Below are positions 19,458-26,198 of a DNA stretch of 40,118 bases, piece after piece. Origin of the DNA: Acidobacteriota bacterium (GTDB lineage Bacteria; Acidobacteriota; Vicinamibacteria; Vicinamibacterales; SCN-69-37); NCBI GenBank assembly GCA_004297655.1, contig SCUN01000192.1:1-40118 (forward strand), read 5' to 3'. How positions within the stretch are numbered: position 1 is the stretch's first letter; each line of letters begins with the position of its first letter. The notes below the pieces were generated by a model, which worked only from the letters and a program-made list of their open reading frames with translations, did no database searches and had not been told where the DNA came from. A program made the position numbers and the translations under genes.

Positions 19458-20558
19458 ATGAAGAGAGCCATGACATTCGCCGCGGCCGTCGCATTGGTCG
19501 CCACCGCGAAGCCCTTCGCACAGACGCAGACACCGGCGCCGGCCCAGACGACCGGCATGATCCTCGAACAGGTTCTGGTGAAGGTGAACGGCGAGATCTT
19601 CACGAAGACCGAACTCGAGTCGCGCCAAATCCAGGCGCTGCGCGAGCAGAACCGGCAGGTGAACAACCCGGCCGACCTCAGGAATGACGAGACGCTCAAG
19701 GCCGCGCTGATCGAAATCACGCCGGCCGTGCTCGTGGATGCCATCGACGAGCTGCTGATCATCCAGCGCGGACGCGAACTCGGACTCACGCCGACGCAGG
19801 CGCAGCTGACCGACGCGGCCGATCGCATCAAGAAGCAGAACAACATCACGACCGACCAGGAATTCCGGGCGGCGCTCGTGCAGTCCGGCATGACCTACGA
19901 AGAATTCGAGAAGAATCTCGAAAAGCAGTACGTCGTGGCGCGCGTGCAGCAGCAGGAAATCATGCCGCGCGTGCAGCTGACCGACGAAGAATCCAAAGAG
20001 TATTACCGCACGCACACCAAGGAATTCGAGAAGCCGGCGACGATCACGATTCGCGACATCTTCATTTCTGTGCCGACGACCACGCAGGGCGGACAACCGG
20101 TGATGAACGTGGCGGCCGACGATGAGATTGCGAAGAAGATTGCTGACGTTCGCGCGCGCGCGCTCAAGGGCGAGGACTTCGCGAAGCTGGTGGCGGAAGT
20201 CTCCGAATCGCCGTCGAAAGCCAATGGCGGGCTGATCGGGCCGATCAATGTCTCGGAGCTGGCGCCGCAAGTGCGCGAGCTCATTGACAAGCTGAAGCCG
20301 GGCGAGATGTCGGAACCGATTCGTACGCCCAACGGGTACCAGTTGATCAAGCTCGAGACGCGCCTGGACGCCGCGCCGGAGCCGTTCGAAGCGGTGCGCG
20401 ACCAGATTGCCGAGAAGGTCGGATCCACCCGCATGGAAGGCGAGCAGAAGAAGTACATTGAGAAGCTGCGCGCGCAGGCGATCATCGAATGGAAGAACGA
20501 CGAACTCAAGAAGCTGTACGAACAGAAGATGGCGGCAAAGTCGCCCGAGCTTCGGTGA
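19458..20558 (+). CDS. SurA-like periplasmic peptidyl-prolyl isomerase
   Basis: A 366-residue exported folding factor. An N-terminal signal (MKRAMTFAAAVALVATAKPFAQ) is followed by a SurA N-type helical chaperone domain (VLVKVNGEIFTKTELESRQ, residues about 37-200). A parvulin (PpiC) rotamase domain follows, with TIRDIFISV, ALKGEDFAKLVAEVSESPSKANGG and GEMSEPIRTPNGYQLIKL (about 195-320), then a C-terminal helix. ATG 19458 is chosen because AGGAA (19446-19450) precedes it and it begins the signal peptide. A Lys/Glu-rich insert and a loop (TTTQGGQPVMNVAADDE) break the rotamase domain. It probably assists outer-membrane protein biogenesis. Its stop overlaps the GTG start of the NusG paralogue. Confidence 0.88.
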   Translation: MKRAMTFAAAVALVATAKPFAQTQTPAPAQTTGMILEQVLVKVNGEIFTKTELESRQIQALREQNRQVNNPADLRNDETLKAALIEITPAVLVDAIDELLIIQRGRELGLTPTQAQLTDAADRIKKQNNITTDQEFRAALVQSGMTYEEFEKNLEKQYVVARVQQQEIMPRVQLTDEESKEYYRTHTKEFEKPATITIRDIFISVPTTTQGGQPVMNVAADDEIAKKIADVRARALKGEDFAKLVAEVSESPSKANGGLIGPINVSELAPQVRELIDKLKPGEMSEPIRTPNGYQLIKLETRLDAAPEPFEAVRDQIAEKVGSTRMEGEQKKYIEKLRAQAIIEWKNDELKKLYEQKMAAKSPELR

Positions 20559-21043
20559 ACCAGTGGTACGCCGTGTGGACCCGCTCGCGCCACGAGCAGG
20601 TCGTGCGCGAGCAACTGGAACGCAAGGGGATGGATGCGTTCCTGCCCACCGTGACACGGTGGAGCCGATGGAAGGACCGTAAGAAGCAGATCGACTGGCC
20701 GCTCTTCCCCGGCTACTGCTTCGCGAAGTTCTCGCTCGACGATCGCCTGGCGGTGCTGAAGTCGTCCGGAGTGGTCAGCATCGTGTCGTTCAACGGGGAG
20801 CTCGCGCCAATTCCCGAACGTGAGATCGACAGCATCCGCACGCTGATCGAGACGGACCTGCAGTTCGATCCCTGCCCAATGATCAAGGAGGGCATGATGG
20901 TCGAGGTCACGCACGGACCCCTGCGCGGCGTCGTCGGGCGCCTGGTTCGAAAAGGCGCGCACGCCCGGTTGGTACTGGCTGTCGAACTCATCGGGCAGGG
21001 CGTCTCGGTGGAAGTGGACGCGGCGGACGTCAAGCCATACTAG
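20555..21043 (+). CDS. NusG-paralogue transcription antiterminator (UpxY/RfaH-like)
   Basis: A 162-residue specialised NusG paralogue. The NGN domain begins WYAVWTRSRHEQVVREQLERKGMDAFLPT and contains LFPGYCFAKF (about 50-60), which contacts RNA polymerase. A KOW domain (EGMMVEVTHGPLRGVVGRLVRKG) follows at about residues 110-132. Housekeeping NusG genes sit next to secE and rplK; this one does not, and its sequence is of the UpxY/RfaH/LoaP class, which promotes read-through of long operons, often for surface polysaccharides. The GTG start overlaps the stop of the SurA-like gene (GTGA), so upstream in-frame codons are not used. Its target operon is unknown; the nearby Wzm/Wzt exporter is suggestive. 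Confidence 0.87.
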   Translation: MNQWYAVWTRSRHEQVVREQLERKGMDAFLPTVTRWSRWKDRKKQIDWPLFPGYCFAKFSLDDRLAVLKSSGVVSIVSFNGELAPIPEREIDSIRTLIETDLQFDPCPMIKEGMMVEVTHGPLRGVVGRLVRKGAHARLVLAVELIGQGVSVEVDAADVKPY

Positions 21044-21047
21044 GGTG

Positions 21048-21110
21048 CCAAGGTTCCAGAGTTCCAGAGTTCCGGAGTAAGAGTGCCGACGTTCCAGAGG
21101 GCCAGAGTGC
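21048..21110. repeat. GTTCCAGA-type imperfect tandem repeat
   Basis: The 71-bp gap between the NusG paralogue and dusB consists mostly of short imperfect repeats such as GTTCCAGA, GTTCCAGA, GTTCCGGA and a later GTTCCAGAGG. It is low-complexity and non-coding. It is a different family from the TCACAAG elements. Confidence 0.55.
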
Positions 21111-21114
21111 GGCG

Positions 21115-22197
21115 ATGAAGATCGGGAAGATCACACTTGAACATCCGGTTGCGCTCGCGCCAATGGCGGGCATGACAGACACCGCGTTTCGCCGGCTGGT
21201 GAAGCGCCGGGGCGGGTGTGGGCTGGTCGTCACCGAGATGGTGAGCTCTGAAGGACTCGTGCGCGGCATCGATCGCACGCTCGAGTACGCCGAGTACACC
21301 GAGGAAGAACGGCCCGTGTCGATTCAGATTTTCGGCGGCGATCCCATCAAGATGGCGGACGCCGCGCAGATCGTCGAAGGCATGGGCGCCGACATCGTCG
21401 ACATCAACATGGGATGCCCGGTGCCGAAGATCGCGAAACACAATGCCGGCTGCAGCCTGATGCGCGAGCCGTCGCATGCCGCTGACGTCGTTCGCGCGAT
21501 GGCGAAGGCCGTGCGGATTCCGGTGACGGTGAAGATGCGCGCCGGCTGGAACGAGCGCGAAGTCAATGCGCCGCTGCTCGCCAGGATGGTGGAGGACGCG
21601 GGCGCCGCGGCGATCGCGGTGCACGGCCGCACGGCGGCGCAGTCGTACTCGGGAGAATCGGATTGGAGCCTGATCTCGCGCGTGGCGGGCGGCGTCTCGA
21701 TTCCCGTGTTTGGCTCGGGTGACTGTGTCGAGCCGGACCAGATCGTCGACCGGCTTGGGCATCACAACGTGGGCGGCGTGCTGGTCGGGCGCGGCGCGCT
21801 CAGAAACCCGTGGATCTTCCGGCAGGCCGCGGATCTGGCGGCTGGACGAACGGCGGAAGCCGTCACGCTCGAAGAACGCGGCCGGTTCCTCCTCGACTAT
21901 CTCGACCTGCTTCTTAATGAACGCGTCAACGAGGCGGACGGCTTCAGGCACGCCGCGCCGGGATTCACAGGAAGCCAGGAGCCGGCAAAAGGCCGGGCCA
22001 AGTGGGTCATCAATAAGCTCCGGGCGCTGAACTCCTGGTACACGAAGGGCCTTGTCGGCGGCTCGCACCTGCGAGTCGCAATCAACAGTTGCGAGACGAT
22101 CGATAATCTAAGACTGACGATCACTGACTTTTTTGGCATCCAGCCAAAAACAGTCGGCGTCGACGATCATCGTCCTGTCGCAGTTCTCCCAGAATAG
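21115..22197 (+). CDS. dusB: tRNA-dihydrouridine synthase (DusB-type)
   Basis: A 360-residue FMN enzyme that reduces uridine to dihydrouridine in the tRNA D-loop. The TIM barrel has ALAPMAGMTDTAFRRL, an INMGCPVPKI motif with the catalytic Cys101, VKMRAGWNE, AVHGRTAAQSYSGESDW and the phosphate-binding VFGSGDC and GVLVGRGAL segments. The C-terminal helical tRNA-binding domain contains VINKLRALNSWYTKGLVGGSHLR. The last about 30 codons overlap, on the opposite strand, the end of the Dabb gene (22108-22197) and include a small hairpin; a conventional end would be near ITDFF. ATG 21115 lies after a repeat tract with no strong Shine-Dalgarno. Confidence 0.93.
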   Translation: MKIGKITLEHPVALAPMAGMTDTAFRRLVKRRGGCGLVVTEMVSSEGLVRGIDRTLEYAEYTEEERPVSIQIFGGDPIKMADAAQIVEGMGADIVDINMGCPVPKIAKHNAGCSLMREPSHAADVVRAMAKAVRIPVTVKMRAGWNEREVNAPLLARMVEDAGAAAIAVHGRTAAQSYSGESDWSLISRVAGGVSIPVFGSGDCVEPDQIVDRLGHHNVGGVLVGRGALRNPWIFRQAADLAAGRTAEAVTLEERGRFLLDYLDLLLNERVNEADGFRHAAPGFTGSQEPAKGRAKWVINKLRALNSWYTKGLVGGSHLRVAINSCETIDNLRLTITDFFGIQPKTVGVDDHRPVAVLPE

Positions 22198-22461
22198 CTG
22201 CCCAAGTCGCTGGTGCAGTGGGTGCTCGAGGTAGGACTTGAGCCCGCCAAGGTCGTCAAATTCAACGACACTGACGTAGGAATAGGTCTGATCACCAACC
22301 TTGGCCTCATAGCCGGCGCCGATCAGTTGCCGGCGGCCGACCATGGACCTGGCGACCGAAGGGATCTGCCTGAACGCCACTTTCATTGCATCCAGGAACG
22401 CCTCACGATCCGCGTCAGTGGTGGTCGCCTTGGGTTCGAACAAGACGACGTGCGCGATCAT
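22108..22461 (-). CDS. Dabb (stress-responsive A/B barrel) family protein
   Basis: A small 117-residue protein with a dimeric alpha-beta barrel fold. It starts IAHVVLFEPK, the typical first strand (HxVLF), and has YSYVSVVEFDDLGGLKSYLEHPLHQRL, where the second half of the motif (SYLEHPxHQ) is characteristic. Function in bacteria is usually unknown; relatives include monooxygenase-like and polyketide-cyclase-like enzymes. Its start overlaps the stop of the KPFG-repeat protein gene (ATGA), so both are probably co-translated. Its last 90 bases run antisense into dusB. Confidence 0.85.
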   Translation of the reverse strand: MIAHVVLFEPKATTTDADREAFLDAMKVAFRQIPSVARSMVGRRQLIGAGYEAKVGDQTYSYVSVVEFDDLGGLKSYLEHPLHQRLGQLFWENCDRTMIVDADCFWLDAKKVSDRQS

Positions 22462-23294
22462 TGCTTGGGACCTCGGGGACCCCGAGGCCCGCGGGGACCA
22501 CGTGGCGGACCGCCGTAGCCCTTCGGTCCGCCGAACTTCTTGGGTCCTGTGCCGAACGACTTGCCGCCGCCGAACTTCTTCGGTCCGCCAAACGACTTCC
22601 GTTCGCCAAACGGCTTTGCGGCGCCAAAGGGCTTGCGCTCACCGAACTTCTTCGGCCCGTCGAAGGGCTTCCGGGCGCCGAACGGTTTGCGATCGCCAAA
22701 CGGTTTTCGGTCGCCGAAGGGCTTGCGCTCGCCGTCGAAGGGCTTGCGCTCGCCATCAAACGGCTTTCGTGCCCCAAACGGCTTTCGCTCACCGAACGGC
22801 TTGCGGTCCCCAAAGGGTTTTCGCTCGCCGAATGATTTCCGCTCGCCGAACGGTTTGCGATCACCAAACGGCTTTCGCTCGCCAAAGGGTTTGCGCGCGC
22901 GGAAGTCGCCCTCCGGCCTCGGCGGACGCGGTGGCCTCGGGATGGCGTCCCCCGCCGGCTCGACATCGCGCGGCCGGCCGAAATTTCGCTCCTTGAACCG
23001 CGCGCGTCTTACGTCGCGCGGGATGTCGTACTTGGCGCGAGGATCCTTGTGTTCGCCGCCAGGACGCCAATCGGGCTTTCGCTCTTTGCGGAACTCTTCG
23101 CGCTTCAGGCCTTCGGCGAGGGCTTCGTCGCGCGAGTTGAAGAACTTCGCGCCGTCAAACCACTTGATCTCGGCATCCGGCTGCGTCCGCTGCAGTTGAT
23201 GCAGCGTCGTTTCCAGCATCGATCGGTCGCTCGAACGAAATGACGTCGGCACGTCGCCCGACACGATCACCCAGTATTTTCCTGCTCTCGCCAT
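22458..23294 (-). CDS. Unknown protein with about 21 KPFG-type repeats and a collagen-like GPR tail
   Basis: A 278-residue protein I do not recognise. Residues about 1-75 look folded (KYWVIVSGDVPTSFRSS, then AEIKWFDGAKFFNSRDEAL). Residues 75-130 are charged and Pro/Arg-rich. Residues about 134-262 consist of some 21 hexapeptide-like units of the form (E/D/A)RKPFG, with KSFG, KKFG and KPFD variants, and the end is GPP/GPR triplets. The repeat region is strongly basic, rich in Phe, Gly, Arg and Lys, and certainly disordered, resembling RNA-binding or condensate-forming tails. It lies 15 bp after the NtrC-type regulator and overlaps the Dabb gene, so these three form one operon. The frame is open throughout and the units are diverged at DNA level, supporting a real protein. 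Confidence 0.75.
   Translation of the reverse strand: MARAGKYWVIVSGDVPTSFRSSDRSMLETTLHQLQRTQPDAEIKWFDGAKFFNSRDEALAEGLKREEFRKERKPDWRPGGEHKDPRAKYDIPRDVRRARFKERNFGRPRDVEPAGDAIPRPPRPPRPEGDFRARKPFGERKPFGDRKPFGERKSFGERKPFGDRKPFGERKPFGARKPFDGERKPFDGERKPFGDRKPFGDRKPFGARKPFDGPKKFGERKPFGAAKPFGERKSFGGPKKFGGGKSFGTGPKKFGGPKGYGGPPRGPRGPRGPRGPKQ
22509..22895 (-). repeat. Coding tandem repeat array (about 18-bp KPFG units)
   Basis: On the minus strand about 21 units of mostly 18 bp encode RKPFGE-like hexapeptides. Some units carry an extra codon (KPFDG). The units differ at synonymous and non-synonymous positions, so the array is old rather than a fresh slippage product, but length variation between strains is likely. 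Confidence 0.85.
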
Positions 23295-23309
23295 AGTTGT
23301 CTCGTGCTT

Positions 23310-24710
23310 CTAGTGCCCGGTTCGTTCCAGGCGCTTCAATTTCTCGATCAGCGTCGTGCGTTTCAGGCCGAGGAGTTCGGCCGCCTGCCGTTTGTTGCCG
23401 TTCGTCTTCGCGAGAGCCTGCCGAATGCGCGTGTGCTCGTACCGTGAGACTTCGTCATCGAGCAGGATGCCTGAGTCCGGCAGCTCCAGGTCATCGGCCG
23501 GACGAACTGCGGTGGTCTGCCGCACATCTTCGGAGAGGTCGGACGCCTCGATCTGCGACCGGCCCGGCGACAGCGCGAAGGCGCGTTCGATGACGTTCTC
23601 GAGCTGGCGCACATTGCCCGGCCAGTCGAACGACATGAGCGCCTGCTGCGCTTCCTGCGACAGCGTCACGCGGCCCCGCGGGGGCGACGCGTCTTTCGAG
23701 AAGCGTTCGAGGAAGTGCTGCGCCAGAAGCGGCACGTCCGCGCGGCGCTCGCGCAGGGCCGGCACGTGCACAGGAATGACGTTCAACCGATAGTACAAAT
23801 CCTCGCGGAACGTCCCGGCTTCGACCATCTTCTTCAAGTCGGAATTCGTAGCCGCAATCACGCGCACGTCGACTTTCACGGTTTGCGAGTCGCCGACGCG
23901 CTCGAACTCGCGCGATTGAAGAACCCGCAAGAGCTTCGATTGCAGCGCGGGGCTCATCGTGCCCACTTCGTCCAGAAACAGCGTGCCGCGATGGGCCTGC
24001 TCGAGCCGCCCCTGACGGTTGGCGACGGCGCCAGTGAATGCGCCGCGCACGTGCCCGAAGAGCTCGGCTTCGAGCAGCGTCTCCGGGATCGCGCTGCAGT
24101 TGATCGCGACAAACCGCTGGCTGCGCCGCGGGCTCGCGTCGTGAAGTCCACGCGCGGCCAGTTCCTTGCCCGTGCCGGTCTCGCCCGTGATCAGCACAGT
24201 GCTGGAGGTCGCCGCGACCGTCTCGAGCAGTTCGAATAACCGCATCATGATCGGCGTCCGGCCGATCATGCCGTCGATGCGATATCGATCGCGCAACTGC
24301 GCGCGCAGATAGGCGTTCTCGGAACGCAAGCGTCGGCGCTCAATCGCGACGCTCAACTCGTGCCGGAGCTCCTCGAACTGGAAGGGCTTGGTGATGAACC
24401 CTTCCGCGCCGATGCGCGTGACCTCGACCGCTTCCCTCACGGTCGCGTACCCGGTGATGACGATGGCGATGATGTCGGGATAGCGGGCGAGGGCCTCATC
24501 GAGGAGCTGCCGGCCGTCGACGCCCGGCATGCGCAAGTCAGTGATGAGGACGTCGAAGGCGAATTCGGCCAGCCGCTCGAGGGCGGCTTCGCCGGTGCCG
24601 GCTTGTTCGACGCGGAAGCCCTGTTCGCCGAGTTGCTCGGCAATCGCCGAACGAAACCCCTCCTCGTCGTCAACAAGCAGCAGGTGAGTGGGGTTCTCGG
24701 CTGCCGGCAT
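23310..24710 (-). CDS. Sigma-54-dependent response regulator (NtrC family)
   Basis: A 466-residue bacterial enhancer-binding protein. It has a receiver domain (LLLVDDEEGFRSAI, phosphoacceptor Asp58 in VLITDLRMPG, and TKPF lysine). An AAA+ domain follows, with Walker A GETGTGKE (176-183), the sigma-54-contacting GAFTGA loop (223-228), and LFLDEVG. A Fis-type HTH at the C-terminus contains NGNKRQAAELLGLKRTTLIEKLKRL. All parts needed for sigma-54 activation are present. ATG 24710 is preferred; an in-frame GTG at 24734 would add 8 residues. It heads an operon with the KPFG-repeat and Dabb genes, and is divergent from the HTH/DHp pair. No dedicated full kinase is adjacent. A sigma-54-like promoter lies about 640 bp away at 25345-25360. 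Confidence 0.94.
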   Translation of the reverse strand: MPAAENPTHLLLVDDEEGFRSAIAEQLGEQGFRVEQAGTGEAALERLAEFAFDVLITDLRMPGVDGRQLLDEALARYPDIIAIVITGYATVREAVEVTRIGAEGFITKPFQFEELRHELSVAIERRRLRSENAYLRAQLRDRYRIDGMIGRTPIMMRLFELLETVAATSSTVLITGETGTGKELAARGLHDASPRRSQRFVAINCSAIPETLLEAELFGHVRGAFTGAVANRQGRLEQAHRGTLFLDEVGTMSPALQSKLLRVLQSREFERVGDSQTVKVDVRVIAATNSDLKKMVEAGTFREDLYYRLNVIPVHVPALRERRADVPLLAQHFLERFSKDASPPRGRVTLSQEAQQALMSFDWPGNVRQLENVIERAFALSPGRSQIEASDLSEDVRQTTAVRPADDLELPDSGILLDDEVSRYEHTRIRQALAKTNGNKRQAAELLGLKRTTLIEKLKRLERTGH

Positions 24711-24783
24711 TGGGCTGACGGCATTTTGACACACCGGTGCGGTCTACAGGCGGTTCCGACGCGGGCCGATAGTTTCAGCGAAT

Positions 24784-25056
24784 ATGAACCTGGTCGACCG
24801 CGAAACAGTCTCCATCCCCAGAGCCTGTGAATTGGTGAGCGTCAGCCGCCGAACCATCTACAACTGGATTTCAAGCGGGAAGGTCCAGTACGTGCGGACC
24901 GCCGGCGGGTCGGTCCGCATCTTCGCCGACACGCTGTGGCGGGATCCCGCCGCCGTTTCTCCCAAGGGAGAGGAACTTGACCGACGACCTAGCCCGGCAG
25001 TTTCACCAGCTGAACAACCAACTCGGGGTGATTCTCGCGAACGCCGAATTGCTTGA
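24784..25056 (+). CDS. Small HTH (excisionase/BldC-type) DNA-binding protein
   Basis: A 90-residue protein with a MerR/excisionase-like winged HTH at residues about 8-50: VSIPRACELVSVSRRTIYNWISSGKVQYVRTAGGSVRIF, the pattern of excisionase-family (helix_turn_helix_17) proteins, ending in the RIF wing strand. The rest is a charged, Pro-rich disordered tail. No phage genes surround it, so it is more likely a chromosomal regulator of BldC type than a phage excisionase. It is divergent from the NtrC-type gene (start-to-start gap about 73 bp), so it may control that region. Its end overlaps the small DHp gene by 80 bp in another frame. Confidence 0.8.
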   Translation: MNLVDRETVSIPRACELVSVSRRTIYNWISSGKVQYVRTAGGSVRIFADTLWRDPAAVSPKGEELDRRPSPAVSPAEQPTRGDSRERRIA

Positions 25057-25168
25057 GCAGCGGGCGACCGATCCTGCCCACAAAGCGCGTGCGGGCCAGG
25101 TCGTCGCCGGGGCGCTCGAGGCCATCACGATCGCCAAACGCATCCGACAATTGACGTCAGCTCAATGA
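24977..25168 (+). CDS. Miniature histidine-kinase DHp-like protein lacking an ATPase domain
   Basis: A 63-residue protein whose whole length resembles the dimerisation/phosphoacceptor (DHp) hairpin of histidine kinases. QFHQLNNQLGVILANAELL aligns with the H-box of kinases of the HDFNNLLTVILGNAELL type, placing the phosphoacceptor at His10. A second helix AGQVVAGALEAITIAKRIRQL follows. There is no HATPase domain and none is encoded downstream. A TTG start is chosen because GGGAGAGGA precedes it at good spacing. It starts inside the HTH gene, implying translational coupling. It could act as a phosphotransfer shuttle or a kinase/regulator modulator; this is inference. Confidence 0.68.
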   Translation: MTDDLARQFHQLNNQLGVILANAELLEQRATDPAHKARAGQVVAGALEAITIAKRIRQLTSAQ

Positions 25169-25373
25169 CGGCAGGGTGTTCGGACGTCAGTCCGTTGACG
25201 CCTTCGGCACACTTCGGCGCACCGTTGCACACGGCTGCACGGTTCCTCTCAAGTCATCTAAGTCGTTAACAGCCAGTGCTTTAGTCGTGGTTCTGCTTCC
25301 CAGGACCGGCCTCCTGTGCTTTCGCCTTGCTTTCGTTTTTCCGCTTGGCACTGGCGTTGCCATTACAGGGGGC
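25169..25373. other. 205-bp regulatory gap before the sigma factor gene
   Basis: No credible coding sequence starts here. It contains a CGGAC/GTCCG hairpin (about 25183-25196), an imperfect inverted repeat around CCGTTGCA and TGCACGG (about 25222-25242) that could be an activator site, a pyrimidine-rich stretch, and a sigma-54-like promoter at its end. An in-frame upstream extension of the sigma gene exists but has no family resemblance. Confidence 0.5.
25345..25360 (+). promoter_or_regulatory. Sigma-54-type (-24/-12) promoter of the sigma factor gene
   Basis: TTGGCAC (25345-25351) and TTGC (25357-25360) are separated so that the invariant GG (-24) and GC (-12) have exactly 10 bases between them, matching the RpoN consensus TGGCACG-N4-TTGCW except for two weak positions. 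Transcription would begin at about 25372, just before the ATG at 25374, giving an almost leaderless mRNA. A sigma-54 activator is encoded nearby. Confidence 0.6.
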
Positions 25374-26198
25374 ATGCAGACCACTCCGCTTGCCGCTGCC
25401 CAGTACGACCGCGTCGTCGCCACTCTGCCGTTTGTGGAGTCGCTGGCGCGACGGATGGCCTCGACGATGCCGCACTCGATCGACCTCGGCGATCTCGTGC
25501 AGGACGGCGTGCTCGGTCTGATCGACGCCGCGAATCGCTTCGATGAAGCGCGCGGGATCAAGTTTGAGACGTTCGCGGAGCGCCGCGTACGCGGCGCGAT
25601 GATCGACGCGCTGCGTCGCGATGCCTGGCCGCGGGGCGTGCGCCGGGTGCGTCGCGAACTCGAAGCGGCGCGCGAACAACTGCGGCGCGAACTGGGCGGC
25701 GAGCCAACGATGGCCGATCTGGCGAAGCGCGTCGGCGTCGAGGAAAGCCGGCTCGAGCGCACGATCGTGCGGATCAACACCATTGAGTCGACGTCGGCGA
25801 TGGCCAACGCCGAGACCATCGACCAGTCCACGCTGCCGGCGGTGCTCGTGCCGAGCGAGCCGCCGTCGCCGCATCAGTCCTACGTGCAGACGGAGCTTCG
25901 CGAGCGCATGCGCGCCGCCATGCGCGCGTTGCCGTCGCGCGAACGCCGCATCATCGCGATGTACTACTTCGAGGAAGCGACGATGAAGCAGATCGGCGAC
26001 GAGATCGGCGTGAACGAGTCGCGCGTCTCGCAGCTGCATGCGCGGGCGATCACCCGATTGCGGAAGGCGGTCGGCGTTGGCGCCGACGCGTTCTTCGAGC
26101 CGTCGCGGACGGCGGCGGCCTCCGCGGCCCGGAAAGACAAACCGGCGAAGTCTAGCCGACTGTCTCTCGTGCGACGCGAACGAGATCGCGCAGCCTAA
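25374..26198 (+). CDS. RNA polymerase sigma factor, FliA/WhiG type
   Basis: A 274-residue sigma-70 family factor with regions 2, 3 and 4. Region 2 contains HSIDLGDLVQDGVLGLIDAANRFDEARGIKFETFAERRVRGAMIDALR, the wording typical of FliA/WhiG/SigF factors. Region 3 contains GGEPTMADLAKRVGVEESRLE. Region 4 contains LPSRERRIIAMYYFEEATMKQIGDEIGVNESRVSQLHARAITRLRK. There is no region 1.1. The C-terminal 30 residues are basic and unconserved. ATG 25374 is preferred because it gives a normal N-terminus; GGGGG at 25368-25372 could serve as Shine-Dalgarno if transcription starts further upstream. No flagellar genes are here. Its 3' end overlaps the hybrid kinase gene by 47 bp on the other strand. Confidence 0.93.
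   Translation: MQTTPLAAAQYDRVVATLPFVESLARRMASTMPHSIDLGDLVQDGVLGLIDAANRFDEARGIKFETFAERRVRGAMIDALRRDAWPRGVRRVRRELEAAREQLRRELGGEPTMADLAKRVGVEESRLERTIVRINTIESTSAMANAETIDQSTLPAVLVPSEPPSPHQSYVQTELRERMRAAMRALPSRERRIIAMYYFEEATMKQIGDEIGVNESRVSQLHARAITRLRKAVGVGADAFFEPSRTAAASAARKDKPAKSSRLSLVRRERDRAA

Noticed and set aside
22509-22895. CRISPR array or intergenic tandem repeat
   Set aside because: Units are about 18 bp with no spacers and stay in one reading frame, encoding KPFG repeats.
24784-25056. Excisionase as evidence for a prophage or integrated element
   Set aside because: No integrase, att repeat or phage structural gene nearby; the HTH type is common in chromosomal regulators.
25176-25373. Extended N-terminus of the sigma factor from an upstream start
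   Set aside because: The added 66 residues have no family resemblance and would cover a sigma-54-like promoter; the internal ATG gives the normal start.
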